A DNA stretch of 64,000 bases from Flammeovirga sp. OC4 (GCF_000812565.1 NZ_JTAM01000001.1:1-64000), one strand, 5' to 3'. Shown: positions 1-7,657, counted from the first letter of the stretch. Notes: generated by a model not told the origin, from the sequence alone. A program made the numbers and translations.

Positions 1-35
1 CTGAAGACCAAACTAAGCCCTAATTATTGTAGCCA
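1..35 (-). other. attC-like site, truncated by window edge
   Basis: Just after the stop of the 57-836 gene the minus strand reads TGGCTACAAT, which is complementary to GTTGTAGCCA at the 5' boundary of the same cassette (858-867). Only the first 35 bases of the site are inside the window. Confidence 0.55.
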
Positions 36-56
36 GTTTTTATTGTTCTTAATCAT

Positions 57-836
57 TTATTTATCTGTCCAATCTGGTGATTTGCAGGTACCACCAATTA
101 TTTTCCAACTCCTAGTTTGATTATCATAAACAAATCTAAAATCAGGTCTATATCCATTTGTTCCACCACAAGCAAGTGAATAATTTGCTTCTCGGAAATG
201 CAGTCCATTTTTAAAGAAAATTCCTTTTTTTACTTTTAATGCTAAATCCCCGAAGTTTATATCAACCGTATCTTTTGAAATCTGTTTATGTGTAACTCTA
301 TATAACTTTAATGTCTTGCCATGCTTATAGGCATAATCAAATAATTCATCGTCTGAAAGAAATTTATAAACACTATTCTTGTCAAAATCATTCTTAATCC
401 TATCAGTCTGCTCATTTGGTTCAATGAATTTTTGTCCGCTCGATAATAGCAAATCAAATCGGCTGTTTAAAGCTTTTATATAGATACTATCCAATGTCAG
501 TTTGTCAATTTGCTCTTGATTATTCGGAAATTTTTCAAGCAGTAATTTAATCTCTTCGAAATGCTCTGTCTTAGGATAAATCAAAACAATTCCATTACCG
601 TTTCCATAAATATTTTTTTGCTCCTCACTTTTAATTACTTCAATTTTCTCTATCCAGTCTGGATTAATTGAATCTGGAACAGTATCTAAAAGATATTCTG
701 TTTTGTCCATTTTGATTACAAACTTGGGCAAAGAATCAGGTGGTACATTAGTAATTCGAACAGCAAAACCATCCAAATCCTGTCCAAAAGTTAAAAATGA
801 AATCGAAAAAATCAGTATGGTAAATATGTATCTCAT
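57..836 (-). CDS. Cassette 1: exported protein with a TonB-plug-like segment
   Basis: I do not recognise a characterised family. Residues 1-18 form a signal peptide ending TFGQ. Residues about 35-85 have the look of a TonB-receptor plug hairpin: a 'lldtvPDSINPDWIEKIEVIK' stretch followed by 'NIYGNGNGIVLIYPK', which resembles the 'I..IEVlK...a..YG..g..GvI.I' pattern of plug domains and of plug-like tails on some Bacteroidota proteins. There is no beta-barrel. The C-terminal third is a small domain with two cysteines ending in a 'RSWKIIGG' strand. A GTG two codons upstream (842) is possible, but the ATG at 836 gives the better signal peptide. It occupies a single-gene cassette (about 30-866), so its location reflects acquisition rather than an operon role. 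Confidence 0.7.
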   Translation of the reverse strand: MRYIFTILIFSISFLTFGQDLDGFAVRITNVPPDSLPKFVIKMDKTEYLLDTVPDSINPDWIEKIEVIKSEEQKNIYGNGNGIVLIYPKTEHFEEIKLLLEKFPNNQEQIDKLTLDSIYIKALNSRFDLLLSSGQKFIEPNEQTDRIKNDFDKNSVYKFLSDDELFDYAYKHGKTLKLYRVTHKQISKDTVDINFGDLALKVKKGIFFKNGLHFREANYSLACGGTNGYRPDFRFVYDNQTRSWKIIGGTCKSPDWTDK

Positions 837-858
837 TTGCACTTCGGTTTCTTAAATT

Positions 859-933
859 GGCTACAACGTAATTGCTAAACTACGACCAGCGGGCGTGTCG
901 ACCGGTGGATGGAGATTAGCTAATGTTATAGCC
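859..933 (-). other. attC-like site between cassettes 1 and 2 (75 bp)
   Basis: On the minus strand the site runs from GGCTATAAC (925-933) to GTTGTAGCC (859-867). The outer arms pair, an inner arm ATTAGCTAAtCT pairs with AGTTTAGCAAT with mismatches, and the loop is GC-rich. The length suits attC sites (roughly 55-150 bp). R'' and R' boxes deviate from the textbook RYYYAAC/GTTRRRY by one position. Confidence 0.7.
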
Positions 934-948
934 TTTTTAAAATTTAAA

Positions 949-1593
949 TTAATCTTGCGAATCATATAACTCATTTTTAATTTCCCAAATACCATTCACT
1001 TTATTTAGAAATACAAACTTTCCAAATCCACACATGCCAACACAATTATTTTGAAAATAAAGGCAAGCTTTATCCTTACCCTGATTATATATAATTCTTG
1101 AATAAGTAATTATTTTCTCACCAAATTTTCGTTTTACACTTTGATTAATATCTACTGGAATCAGTTTATAATCCCCGATATTATTAATTCTTTCTACATC
1201 TAGTTTAACACTAAAGTTCTTTTTTAAGGAGAACTCTTTCCCAAGATTCCTAAATTCTATGTCATCTAATTTTAATAAGCGTTCTTCAGATATTCTTAGT
1301 TTACGATGTCTCTCTAAACTATCTAAAGTTACTAAATATTGAGTGAAATATATCTTATAACGGCCATCTTTTGGTAGATCCTTCTCGTCATATAAAAAGT
1401 TATCATAACCAAATTCTCTTTCAATTCCTTCAAGAGTTACAGGAGCAGGAATAGTCAGATGCACAAAAGTCGAATTGATAATTTTATAATCATCTTCACT
1501 TGGAATATAAACATTATTATTTTTGTCGTTGTCAGAATTTGAGTTACAACTCAGTAATATTAGTGCACTAAAAAAAAATAGATAACTTCTCAT
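949..1593 (-). CDS. Cassette 2: predicted lipoprotein
   Basis: The product is 214 residues and begins with a lipoprotein signal: a hydrophobic run, then LLSC as lipobox, with Cys16 the expected lipid anchor, followed by an Asn/Asp-rich linker. The rest is an unrecognised globular domain with a charged middle part. The C-terminus carries four cysteines in 'KACLYFQNNCVGMCGFG' and ends in a 'GIWEIKNE' strand comparable to the end of the cassette 1 protein. No function is assigned. The stop lies 15 bp before an attC-like site, and the start is 13 bp inside the cassette, leaving little room for a private promoter. Expression probably depends on read-through from the recombinase side. Confidence 0.7.
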   Translation of the reverse strand: MRSYLFFFSALILLSCNSNSDNDKNNNVYIPSEDDYKIINSTFVHLTIPAPVTLEGIEREFGYDNFLYDEKDLPKDGRYKIYFTQYLVTLDSLERHRKLRISEERLLKLDDIEFRNLGKEFSLKKNFSVKLDVERINNIGDYKLIPVDINQSVKRKFGEKIITYSRIIYNQGKDKACLYFQNNCVGMCGFGKFVFLNKVNGIWEIKNELYDSQD

Positions 1594-1605
1594 TTTATAT
1601 TTATT

Positions 1606-1680
1606 GGCTATAACGAACCATGTAAAAGCAGTTAGCTATCCCACGGGGTAGCTAATTGACTTTTACAATTTGTTATGCTT
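1606..1680 (-). other. attC-like site between cassettes 2 and 3
   Basis: Boundaries on the minus strand are AAGCATAAC (1672-1680) and GTTATAGCC (1606-1614). Inside is a strong stem: GTAAAAG pairs with CTTTTAC, then TTAGCTA with TAGCTAA, then CCC with GGG around a 3-nt loop, with unpaired bases on one side as in attC hairpins. The stop codon of the next gene (1663-1665) lies inside the site. Confidence 0.75.
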
Positions 1681-2424
1681 AGTTTTTTTATTTGATGGTT
1701 TAATTTCTTTTTCAATTAATTTTCCATATTCATCAAAGTATTTTACAATTTTTCTTTTCTTCCTCCTTTGGTAAACTTCTATCTTTTCTATATTTCCAAG
1801 TGAATCATAATATTCTATTTCTTGTTTTCTTGGTGAGTTAATTTTCAATTCTTCAAGACTTCCAGAATCATTATAATATTCTGCTTTTTGAAAATCAAAA
1901 TCACCAACTTTATAATAATACTTACTATAAATAATTCCATTTCTTCTGTATTCAACTAGCTCATATGGTTTTCCATCTATGAATTTACCTTCAATATGTT
2001 TGTTACCATTGAAATAATAACTAATTTCTTTTCCATTGCTCAAATTATTACAATTAAAATAATTCCAATTTGAAGAATGTAGAGCAGTAGAAAAAGTTCG
2101 ACGAATTTTTGGAATACAGACTGTATCAGTGTAAAAGTTTGTGTCCTCAATAAACAAAAAACTATTAGACTCACTTATTACATAACTTAAATAATCAGTA
2201 TCGGTACTGACAATATTAGCATCAAGCATATAAAATCCTTTTGAGGGCAGAATTACTTTAAATTCATTGGATTTATAAGTAGAATCATTTGCAAAATCAT
2301 AAATCTCATACTCAAGGTTTATAACTGAGTCTAAACATTCGTCCCAAAAAGATAATTCAACTTCAACTTGAGCATTAGTAGAAGTAAATGAAATTAATAA
2401 TAATATAGTTAATATTTTATTCAT
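1663..2424 (-). CDS. Cassette 3: exported YwqK/MORN-like repeat protein
   Basis: The protein has 253 residues and a short signal peptide ending at TNAQ (about residue 19). An N-terminal beta-rich domain of about 110 residues is followed by repeats of the YwqK/MORN-variant type from about 130 onward, seen as 'G.e..YyfNG....Gkf.dGkp.....Yr.NG' and then 'YYnDsGslee' and 'YYDSlGNIekiE' units. A lysine-rich tail follows. Such repeats occur in many Bacteroidota surface proteins. The database label 'YwqK family antitoxin' comes from a Bacillus protein and is no evidence of antitoxin function here. The last four codons lie within the attC-like site, so cassette exchange sets the exact C-terminus. The start codon is 14 bp inside the cassette. 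Confidence 0.75.
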   Translation of the reverse strand: MNKILTILLLISFTSTNAQVEVELSFWDECLDSVINLEYEIYDFANDSTYKSNEFKVILPSKGFYMLDANIVSTDTDYLSYVISESNSFLFIEDTNFYTDTVCIPKIRRTFSTALHSSNWNYFNCNNLSNGKEISYYFNGNKHIEGKFIDGKPYELVEYRRNGIIYSKYYYKVGDFDFQKAEYYNDSGSLEELKINSPRKQEIEYYDSLGNIEKIEVYQRRKKRKIVKYFDEYGKLIEKEIKPSNKKTKHNKL

Positions 2425-2429
2425 AGATT

Positions 2430-2501
2430 AAGCATAACGTGATGACTAAACTCGTGAGCGGTTGCGTCAACCGTGATTGGAGTTTAGTTGATGTTAGCAA
2501 T
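2430..2501 (-). other. attC-like site between cassettes 3 and 4
   Basis: The minus strand runs from ATTGCTAAC (2493-2501) to GTTATGCTT (2430-2438). Inner arms ACTAAACTC and GAGTTTAGT are perfectly complementary, and the apex contains a second short stem, GGTTG/CAACC. Confidence 0.75.
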
Positions 2502-2503
2502 AT

Positions 2504-3001
2504 TTACTTTTCAAATTTGTTTTTAAGTTTCTGAAATTCTGTCCAAGTATTGTATGAGTCATCATAAGAAAGATTAATACGTTCAAAATTATCATTTATG
2601 TTTGAATCTCTAAATCCTAACCTTGCAGAGTATTTTCGACCCGCATGAAATGGAATATCAAATTCAAGACTTTTTTTCATTAATTTTTTTAAATATCGTT
2701 TAAAGTATCGTGTTTTATTTTTTGATACTATATATGTTTTAGAAGTAATCACTTTTGGTTTTGGATAATTATTTTCATCACAACTTTTTGAATATATTGT
2801 TATTTTAGTTTTAAATTTTTGATCCTCTCTAAATAATTCAATCACCTCTTCATGTCCCCCAAATTCTCCACAATCGTCAAAATACCCCTTTAAAGTCAAA
2901 ATATATCTATCAGTAATAGATCCAAATGGATGTTTTTCTATTTGAGAAAATGCTTGAATACTTATAAGTAGAAAAATTAATGTTTGTATAGTTTTTTGCA
3001 T
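2504..3001 (-). CDS. Cassette 4: exported protein of unknown function
   Basis: The start at 3001 is chosen because it gives a proper signal peptide (MQKTIQTLIFLLISIQAFSQ). A longer frame to 3103 would read through the attI-like site and is rejected. The mature protein of about 145 residues is basic and beta-rich, with segments 'DRYILTLKGYFDDCGEFGGHEEVIELFRED', a Lys/Tyr-rich middle and 'FDIPFHAGRKYSARLGFRDS'. I recognise no family. It is the cassette next to the recombinase, so in a working integron it would be the most recent arrival. Its attC-like site begins 3 bp after the stop. Confidence 0.65.
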   Translation of the reverse strand: MQKTIQTLIFLLISIQAFSQIEKHPFGSITDRYILTLKGYFDDCGEFGGHEEVIELFREDQKFKTKITIYSKSCDENNYPKPKVITSKTYIVSKNKTRYFKRYLKKLMKKSLEFDIPFHAGRKYSARLGFRDSNINDNFERINLSYDDSYNTWTEFQKLKNKFEK

Positions 3002-3008
3002 GATAATT

Positions 3009-3017
3009 ATTGCTAAC
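3009..3017 (-). other. attI-like core next to the recombinase
   Basis: GTTAGCAAT on the minus strand marks where the first cassette joins the platform. Sequence on the recombinase side (3018-3150) recurs at 5224-5355, while sequence on the cassette side is complementary to the start of that cassette's own attC-like site. This places the integration point at the GTT triplet. Confidence 0.65.
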
Positions 3018-3150
3018 ATTTGATAAACACCACTGTTCACTTTATTCCCAATAATGTGACCTAGTGGCGTATATACAATAGTAAAATAGTTTACTTCTTT
3101 CAAGGTAGGAAAGAAATTCTAACAATCAAACGCAATACATTATTATTCTA
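3018..3150. repeat. attI-side repeat, copy A
   Basis: About 133 bp that fill the space between the attI-like core and the recombinase stop codon. They align with 5224-5355 at an offset of about 2205 bp. Shared blocks include CACTTTATTC (3038-3047 and 5244-5253) and TAAAATAGTTTACT (3082-3095 and 5286-5299). Copies are clearly related but diverged. Confidence 0.75.
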
Positions 3151-3157
3151 ATACATA

Positions 3158-4066
3158 TTACAAATTATCAAGAGGACTTTGTATTTCACGTACTACTTTA
3201 GTACTCACGTGAGTATAAATCTGTGTTGTCATTGATGAATTGTGACCTAATAGTGATTGTATGTATCTTAAATCGACTCCATTTTCTAACAAATGTGTTG
3301 CAAAACTATGACGAAGAGTATGGACCGTCACTCGTTTCTGAATTTTGGATTTTATGACAGCACGTTTAAGGATTTTAGATACTGAAGTTCTACTATATTT
3401 CATTCCTTCCTTTTCCCCTTCAAATAGATACTTTTTCGGACGATAATTTTTAAAATACTCTCTTAAGATCAATAAGTTCTTTTCAGAGAGAAGTGTATTT
3501 CTATCTTTATTTCCTTTTCCTTCTACTACCCTTATCAACATCCTCTTTGAATCGATATCCTTTATCTCCAAATTGATTAACTCTCCTATTCTCAGGCCTG
3601 CAGAATAAATAGTCATCAATATCGCTTTGTGTTTAATATTTCTTGTATTCGTAAAAATTGATTTTATTTCTCCAGTACTCAATACAACGGGTAAACGTTC
3701 TTTTTTCCTTGGACGCTGCACATTATAATAACAATAGTCCCTTTCCAGCACCCTTTCTAAGTAAAATTTTACTGCATTCAGTGCTTGATTTTGGTAAGAA
3801 TCAGATCTTTTTTCAACGGAAACAATATGAAAAAGGTATTGTTCTAATAGTGTCTTTGATAATTGTCCATCTTCTATAGTTCTTATATCCTGATATCCTT
3901 TACGGTATAAATGATCGAGGTATTTTTGTAACATTGAAGTATAAATCTGAGCGGTATTTAAAGCATATCGATACAATTCAAGCTTTTTGACTAATGCTAT
4001 CAGATGTATTGCTTTGTATTTGGGATAGAGTTTGGGAATTTTCTTGTAGAATGACTCATAACTCAA
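3158..4066 (-). CDS. Tyrosine recombinase of the integron-like platform
   Basis: A 302-residue XerC/D-type recombinase: SAM-like core-binding domain at about 25-110 and catalytic domain at about 125-295. All catalytic residues are present: R159 (AGLRIGE), a lysine in GKGNKDR (184-189), H249 and R252 (HTLRHSFATHLL), H275 (LLGH) and nucleophile Y284 (IYTHV). The C-terminus ends SPLDNL, as integron integrases do, but the 'ALERKYP'-type insertion between boxes I and II that defines IntI is absent. The start shown is TTG and no upstream ATG exists. The frame stays open for about 34 further codons, containing 'FIGIAWVDTKAVF', before a TAG, so the 5' end may be truncated. The gene points towards its cassettes, unlike most integrons. 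Function in cassette capture is inferred from the neighbouring sites. Confidence 0.85.
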   Translation of the reverse strand: MSYESFYKKIPKLYPKYKAIHLIALVKKLELYRYALNTAQIYTSMLQKYLDHLYRKGYQDIRTIEDGQLSKTLLEQYLFHIVSVEKRSDSYQNQALNAVKFYLERVLERDYCYYNVQRPRKKERLPVVLSTGEIKSIFTNTRNIKHKAILMTIYSAGLRIGELINLEIKDIDSKRMLIRVVEGKGNKDRNTLLSEKNLLILREYFKNYRPKKYLFEGEKEGMKYSRTSVSKILKRAVIKSKIQKRVTVHTLRHSFATHLLENGVDLRYIQSLLGHNSSMTTQIYTHVSTKVVREIQSPLDNL

Positions 4067-4227
4067 CTCTTCAGATTCAGTTAAAGCTTCTTTGTTATTA
4101 CTCTGAAAAACAGCCTTTGTATCTACCCATGCTATTCCTATAAAAGTAGTAAAAACAGAAAGATACTAAGAAAATAGACTCTATAGCATTTATATTATTC
4201 AGTAGTATATCAAAACAGGTTTAGATT

Positions 4228-4236
4228 GTTAGGCAC
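4228..4236 (-). other. Half attC-like site after orphan cassette
   Basis: Five bases past the stop of the 4242-5186 gene the minus strand reads GTGCCTAAC. It pairs, with two G-T wobbles, with GTTGGGTAC-type sequence at the 5' boundary of that cassette (about 5214-5223). No matching second half is visible before the recombinase frame begins. Confidence 0.4.
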
Positions 4237-4241
4237 TAACT

Positions 4242-5186
4242 TTATCTACTTTCTAGTTTTTCTAATCTTTTTTGAAGTTTAAGAAGTTTTTTTTCGAATG
4301 TTTCTAACTTCTCAATTTTTTTAGCTTGTTCTATAATTTTCTTGTCTTGTTGAATTATATATAGAGTCAATTCTTCAATTTTCTGTAACAGCTTAGAATC
4401 CATCTCTCCTAAAAGAATTCCATTTTCTTTAACTTCACTCTCACTCGGAATATCTTTTAAATGTCCTTTTTCTTTAATATGGCTTTCAACCTCTTGAAGT
4501 GTTGGTAACTTATAATTTTCATAAAAAACAAAGTCAGACCATCCCGTTTCAACTTTAATTTCTTTAGCTCTAATTTTTCCATTTACAGCAAGTTTCCATA
4601 TACCTGGATTATAAGTACCTATTCCAACATTTCCATTTTGTTGTACCCATAAAGTATATTGGTTATCATCTGTCCCCAAGTAAATACCTCCATCATTAGC
4701 TGTCCCATATCCTATGTGTGCTTTTTTTTCTAAGCCAATTCTCTCAAAACCAATAAATTTAGTATTCCCATTTTTAATTGATAATTTAGTTGAATAATTT
4801 GTCGTTCCAATTCCTATAGTTCCACTAAAATAAGTTTGGGTAGAATAAATTTGAAAATCGTCTAGATTACCAGACGTTGTTTGATATTTTGAAATCCTTA
4901 ATTTAGACAATGCTACACCTCCAGATTGAATGTAAGCATACCCTGTACTATGACCACCCCATAATTTCAAAGCAGGCATCAATGAATTGTTATTATCTCC
5001 AATAATTATATTTGTTCCACCACCAAAAACATGAAATTTAGCCTCTGGGTTATTTGTTCCGATTCCAACATTTCCATTTTTATAGATAAAATCATTCTTT
5101 AATCCAGTTTCAGTCTGAATTTTTTCTTGTGCTTTTATTTTAAAACTTATTCCTATCAAAGCTATTATTATAAGTTTTATTTTCAT
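4242..5186 (-). CDS. Orphan cassette 0: secreted 'NVGIGT' repeat protein with coiled-coil tail
   Basis: The product has 314 residues with a signal peptide (about 1-19). It belongs to the tail-fiber-like secreted proteins common in Bacteroidota: 'GNVGIGTNNPEAKFHV' at about 38-53, 'GTIGIGTTNYSTKLSI' near 122 and 'GNVGIGTYNPGIWKLAVNGKIRAKEI' near 185. These are followed by the typical 'LPTLQEVESHIKEKGHLKDIPSESEV..NGILLGEMDSKLLQKIEELTLYIIQQ' module and a C-terminal coiled coil. Family members resemble phage tail-fiber chaperone regions, but nothing else here is phage-like. It sits behind a second attI-like copy and ends at a half attC-like site, so I read it as the remaining cassette of a duplicated platform. 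Its role, perhaps in surface adhesion, is unknown. Confidence 0.75.
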   Translation of the reverse strand: MKIKLIIIALIGISFKIKAQEKIQTETGLKNDFIYKNGNVGIGTNNPEAKFHVFGGGTNIIIGDNNNSLMPALKLWGGHSTGYAYIQSGGVALSKLRISKYQTTSGNLDDFQIYSTQTYFSGTIGIGTTNYSTKLSIKNGNTKFIGFERIGLEKKAHIGYGTANDGGIYLGTDDNQYTLWVQQNGNVGIGTYNPGIWKLAVNGKIRAKEIKVETGWSDFVFYENYKLPTLQEVESHIKEKGHLKDIPSESEVKENGILLGEMDSKLLQKIEELTLYIIQQDKKIIEQAKKIEKLETFEKKLLKLQKRLEKLESR

Positions 5187-5223
5187 ATTTTTTAAAATTT
5201 AGTTCTTGATGCTTGTACCCAAT

Positions 5224-5355
5224 ATTTAATCAACACCATACTCCACTTTATTCTAAATAATGTGAAAGTGGCATTTGTACAACAATAAAATAGTTTACTA
5301 TCTTGAAAGATAAAAAAGATACTCTAACTTTCAAATACAATATTTTACTATTCTA
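5224..5355. repeat. attI-side repeat, copy B
   Basis: Diverged copy of 3018-3150, in the same orientation. It ends at a degenerate core (ATTGGGTAC in place of GTTAGCAAT, minus strand) directly upstream of the orphan cassette gene. No recombinase gene lies next to this copy. The stretch from 5356 to 5467 shows nothing recognisable. Confidence 0.7.
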
Positions 5356-5467
5356 TTATAAATGACGGAGGGTGTGATTTTTGAAATAATGTTATACTAC
5401 ATTTAGTTATATAGTTCTAATCTTTAAAAAGGTCCTATTTATATAAGAATACTTCAAAAAAGAAAAA

Positions 5468-7657
5468 TTAAAACTTGATACCAACGATCAACATATCATC
5501 AACTTGTTCCCAATTTCCAATACTTCTCCAATTATTGATTGTAATGCCTAATTCTCTTTTCTGTTCTTCTACAGTTTTCGAGGATACTTCCAATAAAGTT
5601 TCTCTAAATTTCTTCACTAGAAATTTTTTCGCATTTGGTCCTCCGAATTGGTCTTGATAACCGTCAGTCGCCATATACAAACAATCTCCGGCTTGAATTT
5701 CCCAATGATGCTCTTCGTAAGAAAGGTTAAGCTCACCTCCGATTGATTTTCGGGTGGCCTTCAACTTGTGGATTTCGTTGTCACGTACCAAATAGATAGG
5801 GTTTTTGGCTCCTGCACAATACAATTGATTCCCATTAACGGCAATGATAGACATATCCATACCGTCATTGTTCATTGTTTTTTCTTGTTGAAGATTTCTA
5901 ACTACAATATTGTTAAGTTCCTTGAGAATTTCTGAAGGAGAAAATATCCTTTTTCCTCTGACAATTTCATAAAGTGAACTTGCTCCCATCATGGACATCA
6001 GTGCTCCTGGTACCCCGTGACCGGTACAATCGATACAAGCATAAATTTTCCAATCATCTTGTTCTGTAAACCAATAGAAATCGCCACTAACAATATCTTT
6101 GGGTTGATTGAAAATGAAATTATTAGGAAAGGCATGATCAATCACTTGTTGCGACGGTAATATAGAAGACTGTATCAGAAGGGCACTTTTGATACTATTA
6201 GAAATTTTCTGATTTTGATAATTTAATTGTTTTCCTTGTGCCTCAGAGTGTTCTAATGTCTCTTTGAGAATATCATTTTTCTTTAATAATTCCTCATTCA
6301 CATTTTCGATCTCAATATTGGCCATCTCAATCTTATCCAATGCTGAAGTCAGCTTAAAGTTCAGCTTTTTGGTTTTCCTTTGATTGAGATAAATATAGTA
6401 GAGAAAAACTAATAATATCAGTACAATAATAATGGTAAAATAGATGAACTTTTGCTGAGCATCTAAACGATTACTTGATTTTAGTTCAATTTCTCTCAAT
6501 ACATCATTTTCATCTTTCTGATCTTCCACTTCGTGAAAGGCTTGCATATCAGCGACAGCTTCACTCTTTTGAATATCAAATAAACTATCAGAAAGGATTA
6601 TACTTTTCTCGTAAAAATATATAGCTTGATCTTTATTTAAACTCTTCAGTGTTTCGGCTAACTTCAATGAGACATCGTATTCAAAATCCAATAATTTGTT
6701 TGATTTCGTGATCTTGTAGGCCCTTTCAAACACCTCATACGCTTTATTGAATTGTTTTCTTTTGAGATAATAATCTCCAATAGCTAAATAAGAATTTAAT
6801 TTCGGTAATGGTAAATCTTTCTTATTTGCTTCTTTTACGGTGATCAAAAATATTTTTCTAGCCAAAGAGTAATCTCCCTGACTCATTGCAAGCTGTCCTT
6901 TTAGAATGGAAAATAAAACATAGGATTCAAAGTCATTATTTTTAGTAAACAACTTCAGGTCATTAATCCTTGTCAATACTTTTGACAGTTCATCGTATTC
7001 TTTAAATACAAGGTGTATATCAGCAATGTTCAACAAAGCAGTGCCTTTTATTCTATCTAAATAAACGTTCGTCGAATCGATTTCCAGTTTTAATATATCT
7101 TCAAAAACCTCAAAAGCTTGAACATATTCTTTATGCTGCAAATAAATGTAACCAATGTTATTCAACGTATAGGCTAGATCTACCTTATCTTCTCTTTGCT
7201 TATCAATTTCATAAGCAATTTTCAAGAGGTTTAGTGCAGTAGCTGTTTTTCCTTGAGCCGTATAAACGGTAGCGAGGTTGGTATGCCCTGATGAAATCAA
7301 TTGAAGTTCATAGGCTTCTTCTGCCACATCAATGGCTTTTTCACAATAATATTCAGCAGTATCAATTGCCCCTAAATACTCATAGTAAGCACATAGATTA
7401 GAATAAAAGTCAAAAATCCGATGATGATCATTTGAAACCTTTACACAGTCCGACTCTATGTCCAACCAAGCCTTGGCACTATCTAGTTTACCTAGAGTTA
7501 AAGATTCACTAATTTTTCCTGCTATATATTGTCCCTCGTCAAAAGTGGAGTCATTACTTAAAAGTATACTATCATCAAGTTTAGCAAAAGAACATATATG
7601 AACGAATAAAAAAAATAGTAGTACTGCTACTTGTTTCAAAAATTTCTTCAAGAACAT
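5468..7657 (-). CDS. TPR sensor fused to SpoIIE/RsbU-type serine phosphatase
   Basis: A 729-residue membrane protein. Signal peptide at 1-26; about eight tetratricopeptide units in the periplasmic part (about 45-370), for example 'AKAWLDIE', 'ALNLLKIAYEID', 'AFEVFEDIL' and 'AYEVFERAYKI'; one transmembrane helix near 403-424; a coiled coil (about 430-485); and a PP2C-like SpoIIE domain (about 490-729). Metal-binding acidic residues are intact: DIVSGDFYW, CIDCTGHGVPGALMS and the terminal DDMLIVGIKF. Such proteins dephosphorylate an anti-sigma antagonist in partner-switching pathways; the partner is not encoded nearby. The C-terminal domain is very like that at 21936-24125. A TATTTTTG promoter box lies at 7679-7686. 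Confidence 0.9.
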   Translation of the reverse strand: MFLKKFLKQVAVLLFFLFVHICSFAKLDDSILLSNDSTFDEGQYIAGKISESLTLGKLDSAKAWLDIESDCVKVSNDHHRIFDFYSNLCAYYEYLGAIDTAEYYCEKAIDVAEEAYELQLISSGHTNLATVYTAQGKTATALNLLKIAYEIDKQREDKVDLAYTLNNIGYIYLQHKEYVQAFEVFEDILKLEIDSTNVYLDRIKGTALLNIADIHLVFKEYDELSKVLTRINDLKLFTKNNDFESYVLFSILKGQLAMSQGDYSLARKIFLITVKEANKKDLPLPKLNSYLAIGDYYLKRKQFNKAYEVFERAYKITKSNKLLDFEYDVSLKLAETLKSLNKDQAIYFYEKSIILSDSLFDIQKSEAVADMQAFHEVEDQKDENDVLREIELKSSNRLDAQQKFIYFTIIIVLILLVFLYYIYLNQRKTKKLNFKLTSALDKIEMANIEIENVNEELLKKNDILKETLEHSEAQGKQLNYQNQKISNSIKSALLIQSSILPSQQVIDHAFPNNFIFNQPKDIVSGDFYWFTEQDDWKIYACIDCTGHGVPGALMSMMGASSLYEIVRGKRIFSPSEILKELNNIVVRNLQQEKTMNNDGMDMSIIAVNGNQLYCAGAKNPIYLVRDNEIHKLKATRKSIGGELNLSYEEHHWEIQAGDCLYMATDGYQDQFGGPNAKKFLVKKFRETLLEVSSKTVEEQKRELGITINNWRSIGNWEQVDDMLIVGIKF

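Larger units (their letters stand above)
1..5360 (-). mobile_element. Integron-like platform with cassette array (left end outside window)
   Basis: This segment holds a tyrosine recombinase (3158-4066), an attI-like site just past its 3' end (core 3009-3017) and four promoter-poor single-gene cassettes read in the same direction, with stops at 2504, 1663, 949 and 57. Attachment-like palindromes lie at 2430-2501, 1606-1680, 859-933 and 1-35 (cut by the window edge). In all four cassettes the first 9-10 bases, starting at the GTT triplet, are the reverse complement of the first bases of the palindrome at the far end: GTTAGCAATA/TATTGCTAAC, GTTATGCTTA/TAAGCATAAC, GTTATAGCC/GGCTATAAC and GTTGTAGCCA/TGGCTACAAT. 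That arises when cassettes circularise and integrate through attC. A fifth cassette (4242-5186) lies beyond the recombinase behind a second attI-like copy. Mobility is inferred. Confidence 0.75.

Noticed and set aside
1663-2424. Toxin-antitoxin system based on the 'YwqK antitoxin' label
   Set aside because: The label is inherited from an unrelated context; the protein is exported and no toxin gene is paired with it.
859-2501. Cassette palindromes read as ordinary transcription terminators
   Set aside because: They lack T runs, share attC-like end boxes, and have cassette-specific complementarity with the opposite cassette boundary.
3001-3103. 34-residue N-terminal extension of the cassette 4 gene
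   Set aside because: It crosses the attI-like junction, so it would not belong to the cassette, and it removes the signal peptide from the N-terminus.
4242-5186. Prophage remnant because of the tail-fiber-like protein and the integrase
   Set aside because: No other phage gene is present; 'NVGIGT' proteins are common secreted proteins in this phylum and the recombinase is linked to cassette sites.
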